This document shows positions 45,901-60,996 of a stretch of 64,000 nucleotides of DNA, piece after piece (position 1 is the stretch's first letter; each line of letters starts with the position of its first letter). The DNA comes from Cydia pomonella (Eukaryota; Arthropoda; Insecta; Lepidoptera; Tortricidae). The translations under genes and the position numbers were made by a program. Below the pieces are notes generated by a model. It saw only the letters and a program-made list of their open reading frames with translations. It was not told the DNA's origin and ran no database searches. The stretch spans positions 16,757,991 through 16,821,990 of the forward strand of contig NC_084718.1 in NCBI RefSeq assembly GCF_033807575.1. The letters run 5' to 3'.

Positions 45901-48900
45901 AAAAAGACCAGCTTCAAACCGAAGGCACATTTTAGCTGTGATCGCATCATTAAAAACTTAATTGCTGTGGTGACTGTTATGTTTTGTAAATCTGGGGGTT
46001 CAGAGAAGTGCCAACAGTGGTTGTTTCTCTCTTGTAAGAAAATATGGCGTTGAACATGAAACCCGTATCCAATAAAATGTATAGTTATCCGTCTATTATT
46101 CGATACTCATTACGTTATTCCTATCAGTATTGATATCCCTATAATACAACCATAAAATGCATGCACGGCTTTTCGGACAAGCCAATACCTATTCATTGGT
46201 ATCCATGAAGCCGATATTGCCTAACTGACAAACTCTAAAACTTAATTAAAAATACTATCGAAGTTATATCAAGTCAAATGGGCATGATCCTACGAAAGTA
46301 AATTTTTACAAAAGTAGAGTAACTTAATAACGAATAATTATCTACCTACATAAATATACCTCTACAACGTTCTTACCAAAAGTAGAAATAGCAAATATAA
46401 TATTTGTGTAATAATGTCCTATAATATTTAATATTTATATTTATTTATTCTACTAGGCATTTTTAGATTAAGTATTCTACTCAGTTCTAAATTCAAATTT
46501 ACCCAATAATTTCTAAGAACGCACTCACTCGTTTCATTAAGATACAAATTCTATTTAAAAACAAATTATAAAATTTTAGATAGTAAGTTGACTGCAGCAC
46601 TTGGTTGAAGAGTTCGTGAACAAACTTAAACTTAATAATATTTTAATGAGGAGAAATTCATTTCAAACTATTTTTTGCCTTCAACTTTGGCGTGGAATAT
46701 GAAAACGCCCTGAGATTAAGTTCAGTCAAAGCGCAGCGGGCCCGCTAGACTATCGGTTGGTGATACCTGTGAAATATTTTAAGATAAAATCATTATTGTC
46801 CGCCTATACTTAACTTATTCGTGTCTTCCTCTAAATAGTAAAATACTTTTTAATGCCCGCAAAATATTAAAAGAAAAGGGAAAAAAACAATTAGACACAG
46901 TGCGGAAAGAGAAGAGTCATATAATATATTGATTCCCTTATATAAGAAATATATTTACATATACCTAATAAAGTACCTACTTATGAGCAATACAAACCTA
47001 AATTCCCTAGGCCTATTTTACAGAATTTCATAAAATATTAAAATAGAAGGCCAATATGTTATATACCTGAATATGTTATATACTTTTACATCTTTATCTT
47101 TAAACTTATTAACGTTTATATTTATTTTCACAGTCATTCTAAAAAAACAGCCAAAATAAACTAAAGTTGCTCATAAATACGTGTTTATTATCAACAAGCG
47201 AAAGGAAGTACGCCAAGTAAACTGAAAACAATCCAGAGAAGTTAACAAAACAGATGTTTCTCGGCAGCAGTCCATCTGCATTTGTATATGAATAAATTAT
47301 GAAACCTTGTAGCAGGAGAGATGGAGTTTAAATGTAGGCTTCATCTGTAATTGATAAAGTAATTAATGACTGATTTATTTAGTTATTGCTATCTGACCCT
47401 AATGAGAAGTTAGGCTTAATTGAAATTAATCCGGTTACCTCACGGTGTTTTTCTTCTCTGAAAAGTGATACCTACGGAGTTTATGTTCTTACTTTATCTG
47501 TTTTGTTTAAATAAATTAACGATTAATCTATTCTAATGCATGGAAGATCGGAAGCGATTTCCACGACTGCTGTCAGGTTTTCTTACGATTTTTTCATTTA
47601 ATGAAAAATTTACATTCACCGTCATCAAATGATGATATAGTAGGTACACAAGCAATGAAAAATTGATTGCTACGAGCCGGGATTTCAACTCGCCACCTCC
47701 AGATTGAAAACCGCGTAGGTACCATACCAATAATGTGTTAAAGAATTATTTTCTAGTATGTACATACATATATTATTGTACTGATTATATTAAGTACTAC
47801 GCCCTGGCTCTATAAAGGTCCTTCGACTTCCGACCGTTACTAATGTGATCGGATTTGAATAACCAACGAATAAACTTTCTTTCCGTACCTCGAGCTACAA
47901 GCATACCCAAGGAAACTGTTGAGGTTACGCCTCGTTTACAGTCAGAGCAGGCCAGAAAAAGTTGAGCATATTTACAACCTTGCCAAATAAATGATTTATC
48001 TATCTATCTATCTATCTATCTATGATAAACTTTGCCAATAATATGATACTTATTGAGGGTCTGGAACAACATTATGATAGCCATTTTCTACGAGTATTAC
48101 ATTACATAACATTACTGGTCAGAAATATTGGACTTAAAACTGGCTTGTGTTGTATAGAACAGAAATAAATTGTTCTCGATAAAAGGCATGCATGGATTAC
48201 CTGTCCCCTATGGGACGGTTCCGCCAAATATCAGATAGCAGCCCTGGACCCGATAGAGTGCCGGGCTCATATACCCTGTGGTGATGACCCATTTGTCAAG
48301 TTAAAGTTAGAGCCTTGAGCATCGCCGTCGAGTTGCTTGCCTAACGGTGTTCTATGGATACATTTCGGGGAGTGCGCTCAAGAAATGCACGACCTGATTC
48401 CACCTTCCCCTTTCCGTTATCCGACATCCAGGCGTAGGGAGCGAATGTATCCGTTCGTGGTAAACCTTCCATTTGTTCGCACGAAACGATTTGCCTCCTC
48501 TTTTTTGGTACGGACGGCTAAAGAATGGAATGCGCTCTCGTCATCTGTATTCCCTGATAAATATGACCTCGTCTCTTTCAAGTAAGAGTAAATAGGCTAC
48601 TACTGAATTGGCGAGCTCCATCTGAGGCCCTGTCTTCACTTTCCATATGGTGTGAATCGGCAAATCACCGATCAGTTTATTGAAAAAAAAATGCATAAAT
48701 ATGACTAATTTCGGTCAGAATCCTTCTCATACCCAGACAAGAGGTTAATTCAGGGTTAATTAGTGAATACTATCTAAATATCAATTCTACAACAATACTT
48801 TACTAAATTGTGTTGTCTTATGGAGCGCCCAGAAGTTGACATGGCTACCATACCCTACACTTAATTTTGTGATAATAATCGTTTCTTTTTGCATTAGACA

Positions 48901-51900
48901 AAAAGTAAACAATCTTGACACTTCGTCATGAAAACTAGTCCTTATGAAAGCAAAACAATGTAAATGATCGTCTATGATTTATAATGGGGAGTTCAATATC
49001 AGAATGGAAATTGTATAACAAATCCATTTAACACCAAATTTCATTTGCTTATTGTAAAAAAAATCGCAATTAGAAATGCTCTAGTGCCGAAACGTATCAA
49101 CTATGACCCATTTTCGGAACTTGAGATATCAAAAGATTGTCTGTCTTTACTCATGCACCCGACTCGGATAATTTTCAGGTTTTCTTTTCATAAAATTGCA
49201 GATATAGTTCCATTTAATATTTATTTTTCAAACTTTGTTTTATCTTTGTTAATTTTGCAGTCAACCACCGCATCACGGTTACAGGGGCGGGCAGTATAAA
49301 ACCAATTATTTGCAAAAGATAAAAAAAACAGTGCACTTTATACTCGGGATTTAAAGCGCTAAAATTGAGCGATATTTTTTTCCTTTCAGTGGCAGACAAC
49401 TTTGGCGTGGGCACGTACGCCATTTTCCTGTTCGCGCTCACAATCTGGTGGTCGCTCAACTGGGGGGAGGCGACGGCATGTCCGTACACCCATCTTGAAG
49501 ATATCATTGAAGGTAAAACAAAACATACCACAAAACTTAGGAATAAGTAAAGGGGTCCACTGTTACCAGTTCGCCGGAGGATATCGGCCTATTAGTTATT
49601 CGCAAAAGCTGACAATCGCGAATAACTGACAGGCCGATATCGTCCGGCGAACTGGTAATCATTGGGCCCCTTAAGAGGTTTCAGAAGTATGACGGTGTGT
49701 ATGTCGCTAGGCGCGTCCCTAAGAAATGTTCGCTGTTATAGAGTGAAGTCCCGGTAGCAAAGTTGGCAGAGCCATGGGCTGCAGGGGTCTCCAAATTTTT
49801 GTAGGGGGGGGGATCCGTCCTGGAGGCTGGGATCCGTTTGGCAACCTCCCGCAGGCCGGATTGAAATACCTCGAGGGCCGCATTTGGCCCGCGAGCCGGG
49901 GTTTGGAGACACCTAGGCTAGAGGATCCAGAGTAGTGAGTCCGAGTCTCGCCCGAGACAGTGAATTTTTCCACTTTTTTTTTTCATTTCTAAGTTTTATA
50001 AGACAAAACTATACAGAGTTGATTTTTCAGATGGGGTGCACTAGCCTAAGTTGGTATCTAAGACGGTTTTAATCTAGAACAGAGTTGGAATAAATTGTCA
50101 AAAAAAATGTCAATAAAATTTTATACCAAAATCTGTGAAAATTATCGTTAATTAAAATGCTGGGTAAGGTCTCCTAAAACCATTTTGGCGTAGCAGCACG
50201 GAGGTCTTCTATGTGGTTATGTTAAAATGACAGTAATAATTTGTTTGCAGAAAAAGGGTACTTACTCATGCAATAAGTGCCCTAGGTTAAATTTTATTTA
50301 TGTAAGTACTTAACTATTTAAAATTTGACTCAGACAACAAGTCCCAGATTACAAATACCTTAGACTAACATAGACTTAAAAACTAAACAATGTAGGCGTC
50401 AAGCGTTGCTTTGAATTTGCCCCGGAACCTCTGAAATACGACACCCAATCCAACCCAATAAATGTACGATCGCTTCACCTACTTCAACTATTTATGGAAT
50501 TTAATTTTCTTCTGAATCTAGGCAAAGGCGATGTCCGCAAAGCCTTGCTGAAGACCTGGGCGGAGCTCGCTGGAGGCCTGCTCGTGTTCAAGTACGTCCA
50601 GATGTACTGGGCCCTGGAGATCTCCGAGACACACAAGGACAAGGCGTTTGAGGACTGCAAGGCTGATTTGCAGGTGAGGCTTGCTTGTGAGTTGACTTGT
50701 GACATGAAAATCGTAGAGCTTGCGCTATCTGATGTTTGATCGAGATCTAATCTAACACGGCGAAAATATCGCAATATTTTCCTCCTTCCCATGACTCATT
50801 GAGGCTACCCGAATAGACTATACTTTTCGAAAAAAATATATTAAAAAGGTCGTCTAGAAGAAATCGCTTTTGAACGATAAGTATTCTGTTGTTCAAGCTT
50901 TATAGTTAGTATCATCCACGATGACGCGCAGATTTATCAAATCTAACCTTTAATAACAAGGCATTGCGAATCCAGGCACGCGTTTTCGTGAATGACACGA
51001 TCTACATGCTATTTATACAGTGTGTCCTTAGCCATTGGACAAACCCTGAAATCCCACGTAGGGTTACTTCTCAGGAATGCTCTAACGTTAGTATTTTTTT
51101 AATTAGAACAATGGATAAAAATTCTAACAAAAGTTATTTGCAATAATCGACAAGAAAAAGAACTACACTGTATTAATCTTTTGACATCCTGATGACATTT
51201 TTCAGAAGTCAGAATCTTATTAGTGTCATAAATACAAAAGATAATCAAAAAGGTCTAAGAAGGTTCCATACTATTCTTTGAGGATATTACCTCAGGAGTT
51301 ACTAACACGTACAGGCTGCTCCAAAGTAAAAATCGTAATTTGTTAATTTCTTTGTAACTGCTACACCGGTTGTTATGATACTTTGTACACTGGTTCTAAA
51401 TGCATATGTACATTTCAGCTTTGTCCAATGGCTAGGGACACACTGTATAATTTATTTCTGTTAACTGCTTTATTTTTAGTATCAGAAAAGAATATTTGAT
51501 TTTATTTTGAAAATGCTACGAGAATATTTTATGTAATAGTAGTTAGATGGGTACAACTTATTTTTCATAAAATATTTTATTTTATTCAACCGAAACTGAA
51601 CCGAATGCCTAATTTAAATAATCATGCAACCAAGTTAAATAATTAAACTCAGCACGAGTATTTCAAGTAAGCTCATTACTTAGGCAACCTTCACCCGAGC
51701 TAACAGTTAGTGATGTACCCGGAAAGTTCGAGGTTCTGCGTCACAGACCACCTCGCTTGACGGAACATGGTTACTTTACTACCTAGTCGCAAGGCGCATC
51801 TTCTACTGCGAACTGCATGATGGAAAGCGCAAGTAAGGCGGCCAGTTCTTGCGGTTCAAAGATGTGTTGAAGCGGCATATGAAGAGAGCTCATATAAAGC

Positions 51901-54900
51901 CAAAGAAATGGGAGAGTCTAGCGAGTGACCGTCCACGTTGGAGGCAAATTGTGCAGACTCAGGTGCGTCAGTTTGAAGCTATGCGGCACATAGAACTCGA
52001 CGCTAAGCGCGACGGGCTGGAGGCCAGGCCACCTGTGGCCATACTTTACAATTATGTCGGAAGGGTGCAGATCTGCAAGTTTAGTATGGTCACACATTTG
52101 CTGCAGCAATCACCAGTCACCTGAGAGCGCACCAGCGACGCTCTCAGCGGTAGAACTCAGTCGCTGTGGTCGAGAGCGGCTAGGAGATGATGAATCATTT
52201 TGTTTGGGAGCGTGATCACTTATTTCAGGGAGCCTAGTCAAGTTGACAATCGGACTATCGAGAAACGCTAAACGAAGAGAAAAAATGTTTTGGGATGACA
52301 GACGCTTTGAAAATTCACGTGACTATTTCCATACGTTGTTTTTCTTGCGTTTTATATATCAACGTATGTCATCTTGACTAAGCCCTCAGTTGCGGTGGCG
52401 TTTACTATACCTACCACAGTTTATCGGCGTTTGTCGATACTCTTGTATATTATACATTAAGTATTTATAAAAATTGTGTTATGGGGATTCACATTGATTG
52501 TTGCAGTATAATAATATAAATAATTAACGGTAAACGGTCATTCTCCAAACATATGTCTCCGGTCTAATTGCCTCGACCCATACAAAATGTATGAAAAGAG
52601 TCGTAGCTATTAGACGCAATCGCAGACATATTCTTAGAGAATGACCCTAAAATGTTGTAGGTCTTCAATATACTCTGTTTTAAATGTCAAACTTTTATGA
52701 GAGTATGACGTTTAAATAACACCTGCACTGTCTGGGTTATCAAAATCGCCGCCAACGTAGCTTGATCTAACTCTGTTGCTCGAAGCGCTATTTTAATATA
52801 TTGCAACTATGTATATGTGGTGAGCTCGCGCACTTTGTAAACGGATCATGTACAATAATACAATACAATACAGTACAATACACTACAATATAATGTAATA
52901 TAATACAATACAATACAACAAAACACAACAAAGCATAATAGAATACAAATATTATTTATTGCTCACCATTATGAAAAAGAACATGACAAAAATTAAACAC
53001 AACGTTAACTATGGTAGACAACAGGCGGTCTTATCGCTAAACAGCGATCTCTTCCAGACAACCTCATAATGCGGTTCATAATGCGGTGTCTATGTTTAGA
53101 GACTGAACGAAGTACGAGTAATGTATTAGATACATTAGGATAATTGTTATGAGATCTAATTTTCCTGTTTCTACAAAAGTTTTAAGTTACATAGCTTCTG
53201 AGGGGATCTCCACGTTTTAGTCAATTTACTAAGTTTGTGGTAAAATAGAATTTGTCTTTACACTTGAGTTACATTGAATTGATGTTATATTTAACATGTT
53301 TTTTTTTGTTATTTCTAGTACCTAATATAATAAATGTAGGTTATACTTGTATACACATTGTTTGACTAGAAATTGGCAAAGAAAAATATAATTACTAAAT
53401 AAATAAAATAATAAATTACACAATAGGTGGGTCAAAATTATTTTCGTTGTTTGGTTTTTTGTCAAAACAAGCATACGGCTCGCCTGATGGTAAGCAGCCT
53501 CCGTAGCCTATATACGCCTGCAACTCCAGAGGAGTCACACGCGCGTTGCCAGCCCTAACATTCCCACCCCTCGTTGAACTAAGATGTGATGGAGTGTAGC
53601 TTTTTATATGAGATAAAAATATTTTTTTTTATTTTTTCTTACGTAAATTATAACCTACAGCTAGAAAAATATGCAATAAATAGCACCTTTATAGCACTCG
53701 ACTTTACTTATTTATTTGATAGAAGACACAAATGCAAGCGTGACAGAGTGGTCAGAAACAAGACTACGAAAATAAAGACCCAGGTACCAGTTTCAATACT
53801 TACAATGAAACATATACGAATATACATAGGAATAAATACGTATACTAATAATAATATTGGTGTTTTATTAAGCCGAGGCATTTAATAATCCAAGAATAAA
53901 TTGGACAGACCCATAGCCCTAAGTAGGAATTTGTTGATATCCCATACGTAACGCACGTGCAAATTGTACATTAAGGATGACTTACGCTAGACCGGGCCGA
54001 ACCCGGGCCGAGGCGTCCGACACGTCATTTTCTATGGCGGCTGACTTTTTTTCAGTTCAAAATTCTAAATTTTATTCTGCAAGTTTTATTTTAGCCTGAA
54101 GGGCTCTTTTACAAGTCAATACAACATTTATAGTAACATCATATAGTGACATGAAAAACACATAACAACATTTATAAATACAACAGCCAATACCTGGGTA
54201 AACATTACATTATAATAATCTTAAAATAAATAATTACTGCAATACAATAGAGATGTAAAGTCTCTATGGTTAAAAATACATTAAATCTGGAGATGTAAAA
54301 GTTTCCCAATGTCAGAGTACTAATAGTACTTATACTTATAAGATTTGGAGGTGTAAAGTCTCTCCAAGGTTCAAATTAAAATTTAAAACTGATCACGTGG
54401 TGCTTTGTGCTTTCCATCCAAAAAGAAACGCCGGAAGCACCGGCCCGGCCCCAGCTCGGTCTAGCGTGAGTCATCCTTAAAGTACAATTTGCACGTGCGT
54501 TAAATACGTATGGGATATCAACAAATTCCTACTTAGGGCTATGGGTCTGTCCAATTTATTCTTTGATTATTAAGTTCCTCGGCTTAATAAAAACACCAAT
54601 ATTATTATTAGTATAATACCCTATCGAAATCACTAACAGTCATAACGTACCCGTGAGACGAACATGATAAGGATGACCTTATCCGTGCCCCGCGGGAAAC
54701 CCTGCGATTGTGAGTTGTGAAATTTACATATTTATTACTTACACAATAATTAGTAACTATTTTTAATCGAAAAATAAAATAGCTTTTAGTTGTAAACCTT
54801 CGGAATAAAACAAGTTATTTTTATGTAGAAAACGAATACTCTAATCTGTCACTCTATTTATCAAACGCGCATGTTAACTTTTTAATGAGAATCTTAAACT

Positions 54901-57900
54901 TAATTATTTAGACATTTTTAACTGTTCACTAACACAACTTAAGAATTATTTTTATTAAAATCAATAACACACTTAAATAATAACAAACTTAGAATAAAAT
55001 GTAACCTAAAATTAAAACTAACTATAAAACTAAAATTAAAATCTACAAAAAAACATAACATTTTCGATCAGGTCACGAGTCCGTCTTACGAATTTTCAAT
55101 CTGACGAGTCTGTCGGTCACGTGACCTGTCGCGAGTTTAACATTTTTTATCCATCACAAAAAGTGCACAGCGCCGCTAAAGAAGTTTTCACTTCAAAAAA
55201 GTAGTCAAAGCCTCCACTGCTCTGTGTCGGAATCGAATCAATGTTTTCAGCTTTCGTGGTTGATTTCTTGGTTCCTTTTTCTTTCGTATTATCTATTTCA
55301 CGACATCTATTTTAGTTTATAGTTTCAATATAAGATTATTAATAAACGTGTTTGATTCAACTACTATTTTTTGACAAGAAGGCCAACTAACAGCGATTCC
55401 AAGAACTCGTCTTTCTTTTTCTTTACCTTATTATAAAGCATGTATCCTAACTGAATGTGTGTGTGACATTACTCTTGTATGTGTTTGAGTGCTATACTAA
55501 TTAGTGGTCATACCAGTAGGCAAGAGGGGTAAGAAACTTCATACTTAATTATATAATAATAATAAAAAGTTTATTTGCAGAAAAGGGTAGTGTACATGTC
55601 TTAGTGTAAATACAATAGTTTCACCTTTCCCAGCTGTATGCAAACAGCATGCAAATACATTGTGGAGTTAATATTCTTAAATTAATATAAGTCTTATTAA
55701 TTTTCAACTTTACTTCTTGCCGTCAAGAATGAACGTGGCAAATTATGGAACAGTGTCATGTACTGGGATATATTATCACTAAAAAGACACATTCCACCCA
55801 TCAGAAAGTTATTAATAGTAAAAAAAATCAGTTCAGAAAATTAAAATTATATAAAATATTGTTAGTACAGTCAGCATTAAAAGTAGCAAATCAAATAACG
55901 TTTCATAAGTATCTACCATTCTGTAACAGCTTAACAAAAACGGATGTCTTTAATATAGAACAACTAAGACTGTAAAAGATATAATTTGGAACAAGAATTT
56001 TAGAAATGTATCTATATTTGAAAAAGTTATCCGGGCTGTCAGATATTTTTGGCGCGTTGTTTCATCCGCTACTACTGATGCTGACTGTACTATGTCATTA
56101 TCACTACATATTTTTGACAATGATTGATGAATGATCAAGATTTATAATAAAATTAAAATAATGAATATACCTATATCCTAATATTTTACTATCATCATTT
56201 AAATTTGTTTTTAGAATGGAATCCTTCACTAAGTATACTGGTTTTTATTTACTCAGCTACAGAACCGGCCAATAAAAAGCCTTGTTTTTTGACTAATACC
56301 CTATTGTTTCTTTTTTTGACTGATGATTAACTTGTAGACCTTTAGACATACATTCTATCCCTTATATTTGTATGTAAGTTTAAATAAATAAATAAAATAC
56401 CCTTGTCCGCTGGTAGCCGTAAGTGTGTGAGTGAGAGCGCCCAAATGCGAATCGAGAGGGCACTAGTCCCTCGATTTCAACGAGAGGTGCAACATCAAAG
56501 CCCTACCCAGACAAGTCTGCATTTGAAATAGATGCACGCACCAGAGTCCGTTAGGGTACATGCTTCTGGGGGCCTAGCCAAAATGACAATCGTACATCGA
56601 CAAATGCTATGAAAAGTCACGAGATTGTTTCCTTACATTGTTTAAGTTACGTTCAGCGTTTTGTATCAACGATTATCATTTTGTCTAGGCCCCCTATTTT
56701 TGATACTAATGAGTTAAAGATAAAGAAAAGATAAGGATAGTTTATTATTTAAGTAGGCATATTACAATGCGCTTATGAACGTCAAATAAAGCTACACCGG
56801 CTCTAGCCCTACCCCTCTGCTTCGAGAAGATTTAAATACCCCCTCAATTGGAGGAGGGTATCCCAATACCGAACTGGAAAGAAACTCGGCGGGACAAATC
56901 TTTTCAAAACATTGGTTAGTGGCCTCAATTGTTTCATTTTATATTACCGAAATATGTTTTCAACATGGTTATTCCGTCCATTAATTCCCTCTCAGTTATT
57001 CGGCTAGCCAAACACCGGTGTTAATGTTGTAATCAAAAACAAACGGTAGGTACAGTATGGTACATGCATAAAAAAGTGTATCACGTGGTATCTTTTGATA
57101 TAACCTCGTAAGGTCACGGTCCTATCTGCAGTGCCTACTTAAGTTCGACGAATTTAAATATTTTTTAATTGAAATAGAAATAACTCTATTTAGTCTATTC
57201 CCAACAATAAAGGTTCAAATTTCACCGGCAAAGTTTGGGTTTTTCTAGTACTAGCAATCTTCCCGGCTTCGCACGGTTTAAACAAAACCTCAATAAATTA
57301 TACATCCAAACCTTTCTCAAGAATCATTCTATTGAAAACTTGAAACCACATGAAAATCCGTTTAGTAGTTTTTGAGTTTATCGCGAACATACATACAAAC
57401 AGACAGAAGCGGCGGGGAGTTTGTTTTATAAGGTAGGTAGGCTGGGTCTCCGGAGGATAAGATATAATATCAATCAGATATCTTCTGATATCACTGTCCG
57501 TACATTCGAAATTTTAGAATTGGCGTCCCGGATTACTTACTTTCACTGTTTCAGCGTTTTGTAGCGTACTTTAGCGCATTAAATGCGTAGCGGTTACATA
57601 TTTTAGCTAAAATTGTAGAGTAGCAATTTTAGAACATCTTGCATTAGTAGAACTTTCTACATAGATATGTGTCTTGATTTTATGGACACGTTTCGTCATG
57701 ACGTTTGAAAACTTTGAATTTCATCCTTAATTCCTTCATCATACGGTTACAGGTACCAGTTTTATACGGTGCCGTGGTGGAAGGCATAGCGACGTGCCTC
57801 TGCCGCCTCGCTTCCAAAAGTCTGGGAGACCTCAACCCTCGCTTCGCAACCGCCATTGATTCCTTCATTGGGACCTCTCTAGTCGTTGCTGGTTAGTATA

Positions 57901-60900
57901 GGAAAAAAATACTAATGTAGGTAATAATGACTTTCTTAGTGGCCGACCTCAGTATAGCGTCTGGCGGCGCGTGCGGCGGGACGTGTAGCGTAGCGTCAAC
58001 CTTCCAAGGGTTTTGATCAGCGTGCAATGAGGCCACTCGCATGCGTTTGCATTATTAGTTTTTTATTATGGACGCTGCGTCGCACGCTCCGCTAACCGCC
58101 CCGCTCGAGTGACCACATAGTTTGCACACTTTCACATATATGCTAGTATAAAAGGGCAATTTGTATTGGCTAAATCTCCGCCATAATAATCATTTGACAC
58201 TTATCAGATTGTAAGCGAATGTAGTAATCACGAAACTTCACTATTATGCGATCATGTGTGCTGTCATCGCTTTTGGTTCACCCACCGCACTCTTCTTACA
58301 TAAGCTACGAAACACTGTATATCGTGATAAGATCGTGATAGACTTGCCAGGTTGATAGGCAAATGTTATAATGCATAGATCTAACAACTCGCAAATTATA
58401 ATATGAACGATACTAATATTATATTGACTATATTGTTTCCCTTCTCATAACATATATTCAATTAATTTGTAATTTAATTGACAAATTATGGGCAGGTAGG
58501 TCATTTTTTTTTCTTTGTCTTGTTTCTGACCACTCTGTCACGCTTCTATTTCTGTCTTTTATTAAATAAATAAAAAAGTTGAGTGCTTTTGCATGTCTTT
58601 CTAGCTGGAGATTATAATTCTCCTCAGAAAAATTAAAAACTAAAAACCGTCACACTTTTTAAAATCAAAATCAAAAATTATTTATTTGCATGAACACGGT
58701 ACAATTACAGATCTTAAAATTTTAAATGGGTCCATCGTATTCAACCTGCATGCAGGTGTGCAAATAGTACATGCAAGTACAACATGCAATGTGCTGCTGA
58801 GAGCATCGCTTACTTACTAAATACAATATTTTATTATACCTAATTATATTTATCCAAGTAAGGAGTACTATAAAACACTTTTCTTGCAACCAGTTTGTCA
58901 ACTTAATTTTATACGATTCATTTTCTAATTTAATTTCATCAGGTAAATTAAAGACAAAAACGAGACCACGAAAAGAATTTTGACCCAAGTACAACTATTG
59001 ACTCGCCCAAACAGATTTTATCGCTATATACCGCTTGCGAATAAATGCCTGACGCATTGGTTTCTCTTATAGTTATTTTTTTTTATCAAATTCACGTCCA
59101 AAAACATCACAGCTATGCTATGCCACATTTGTAGCCCATATTAATGTAAAAATTACTTTATGAATTTTAAAATATATGTTTTGAAAGATAAGACAAACAT
59201 ATAAAACCTATTCATCACTACACTCATTGAAATTAAATTTTATGATTAAGTTTTTGCTCACATTCTTGTTTTCGTAGTCGAAGTCTACATGTTACTTATT
59301 CCTAACGAATTTAAGGAAAAATACTATTAGGTATTATTTAGAATACAAATATTAATTATATGATAGCCTTATGATAGCAAAGAACGATTAAAATTACTCC
59401 TCCAATCTAAATACAATGTCCAGTAACTTAAAGTTAACCAAAAGCACTAAAATGAAGCTCTCTTCGCATTTTCAATGGAAGCGTATTAAGGACATAAACT
59501 GTCTTCTTCCTCGATTCACATGACTTCCTGCGAAACAAATCTACGTTTATGTCGCATTACCCACCCTCAGTACATCGGTATAGAAAATGTCACATTACAG
59601 AACTATATCTCAAAATTAAGTAGAGAAAATTAAGTACCTTATTTCTGATTTAAACATCGTATTTTGTGTGAAAATAATGTAATGATAGAGAAGGAGCGTG
59701 CACGAACTATAGGGGGCAGCAAAAGAGTCCCCCTGCTTATTGCGACCGAAGTGTAATTGTCAAGTTTAAGCTTCTAATGTAGCCCACAAGATGGCAGAAC
59801 CTGCAATGCACAAGAAAACGTACTTGAACTGTAGAGGGCAGCACTTGCTTTGGCGTGAAGTGTCTATGTACAGTTTGTTTCCGATTCAGGCCACAAGATG
59901 GCAGACCCTGCAACGCGCATGGCCCCAACTTACTTAATGTTTGCATAAGTAACTGTTATGTTGATATTGTTGATGTTAAAAACAGTCAAAGACAAGTACC
60001 TACCTGCAATGTCAAAGTGACATTATTCTTATTTTTGACATTTTTTTGATAGGTGAAGGGTATAGATATGATAAAAAAGCTGTTAGATGGCGTTGCACAG
60101 GTGCTTTTATTTATGTCTCTAAATAGTGCCTACTATAACAGTAATGAGTGACGCCCATTACGAAAAATAGACACAAACAGTTATTGTTATAACACTTGCC
60201 TTTGCGAAAATCGCACACCATCAAAGGAGACCATCACCAAAACAAAAGTTCTTACACATTTTTTTTTTTCAAACTTGATATAAGTATCAGACACACGCTA
60301 CTGTACTATTAATTTCTTTTGCAATACCCAGCTAACTCTAAACTGCAATTAAGTCACAAGGAATAAGATCAAGTGAAAGTTAATACATTAACCAAGTTAA
60401 GGGACTTGCGACACAGCTTTTGTGGTTTAAAATACTTACACCCCTCATTTAAATGGACGCGTCGAACTTTGGTAGGATACGAATAGCTTTTTCACTACAT
60501 TAATATGATGTTTATTTACATTTCTGGAAAGAAATGGAAGGTAGGATGCTAATCCATTTTTTTAACTTACTGATATAATAAACGCATGTTATAACACACA
60601 ATTTTATACGTTTTAATAACATAATTCCTTAATTTATAGCGTTGTCTTGACACACAGTATGTAACTAAGTGCCCACGGAAAACTTGTGAGATTTGAACAG
60701 TGCATTTTTGATCGTACCTATGAAAAGCCTTGGTTTTAAAAGAATTTAGTTTAGTTTCAAAAAGTGTCATAAATATAAGTTTAGTTTCAAAAAAATATTT
60801 CAATATGTCAAGTGTAAAACAATTTATTTAAGCTTGCGACAGACAAAATTTTAGTAAAAAACATAATAACAGATTTTAAAATATGGGCCGTTACACCAAC

Positions 60901-60961
60901 CACAATTGACGGGTATAAAAGCAAAAACGCCTGTGTCCATATTATGAACAGAAATATTAAT

Positions 60962-60996
<35 letters not shown>

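Larger units (their letters stand above)
50674..57752. other. Aquaporin intron 4, repeat-filled
   Basis: About 7 kb holding the listed TIR element, LINE fragment, hairpin MITEs and microsatellites. 54617-55070 and 56092-56566 show nothing beyond AT-rich sequence and retroelement tails. Confidence 0.5.
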
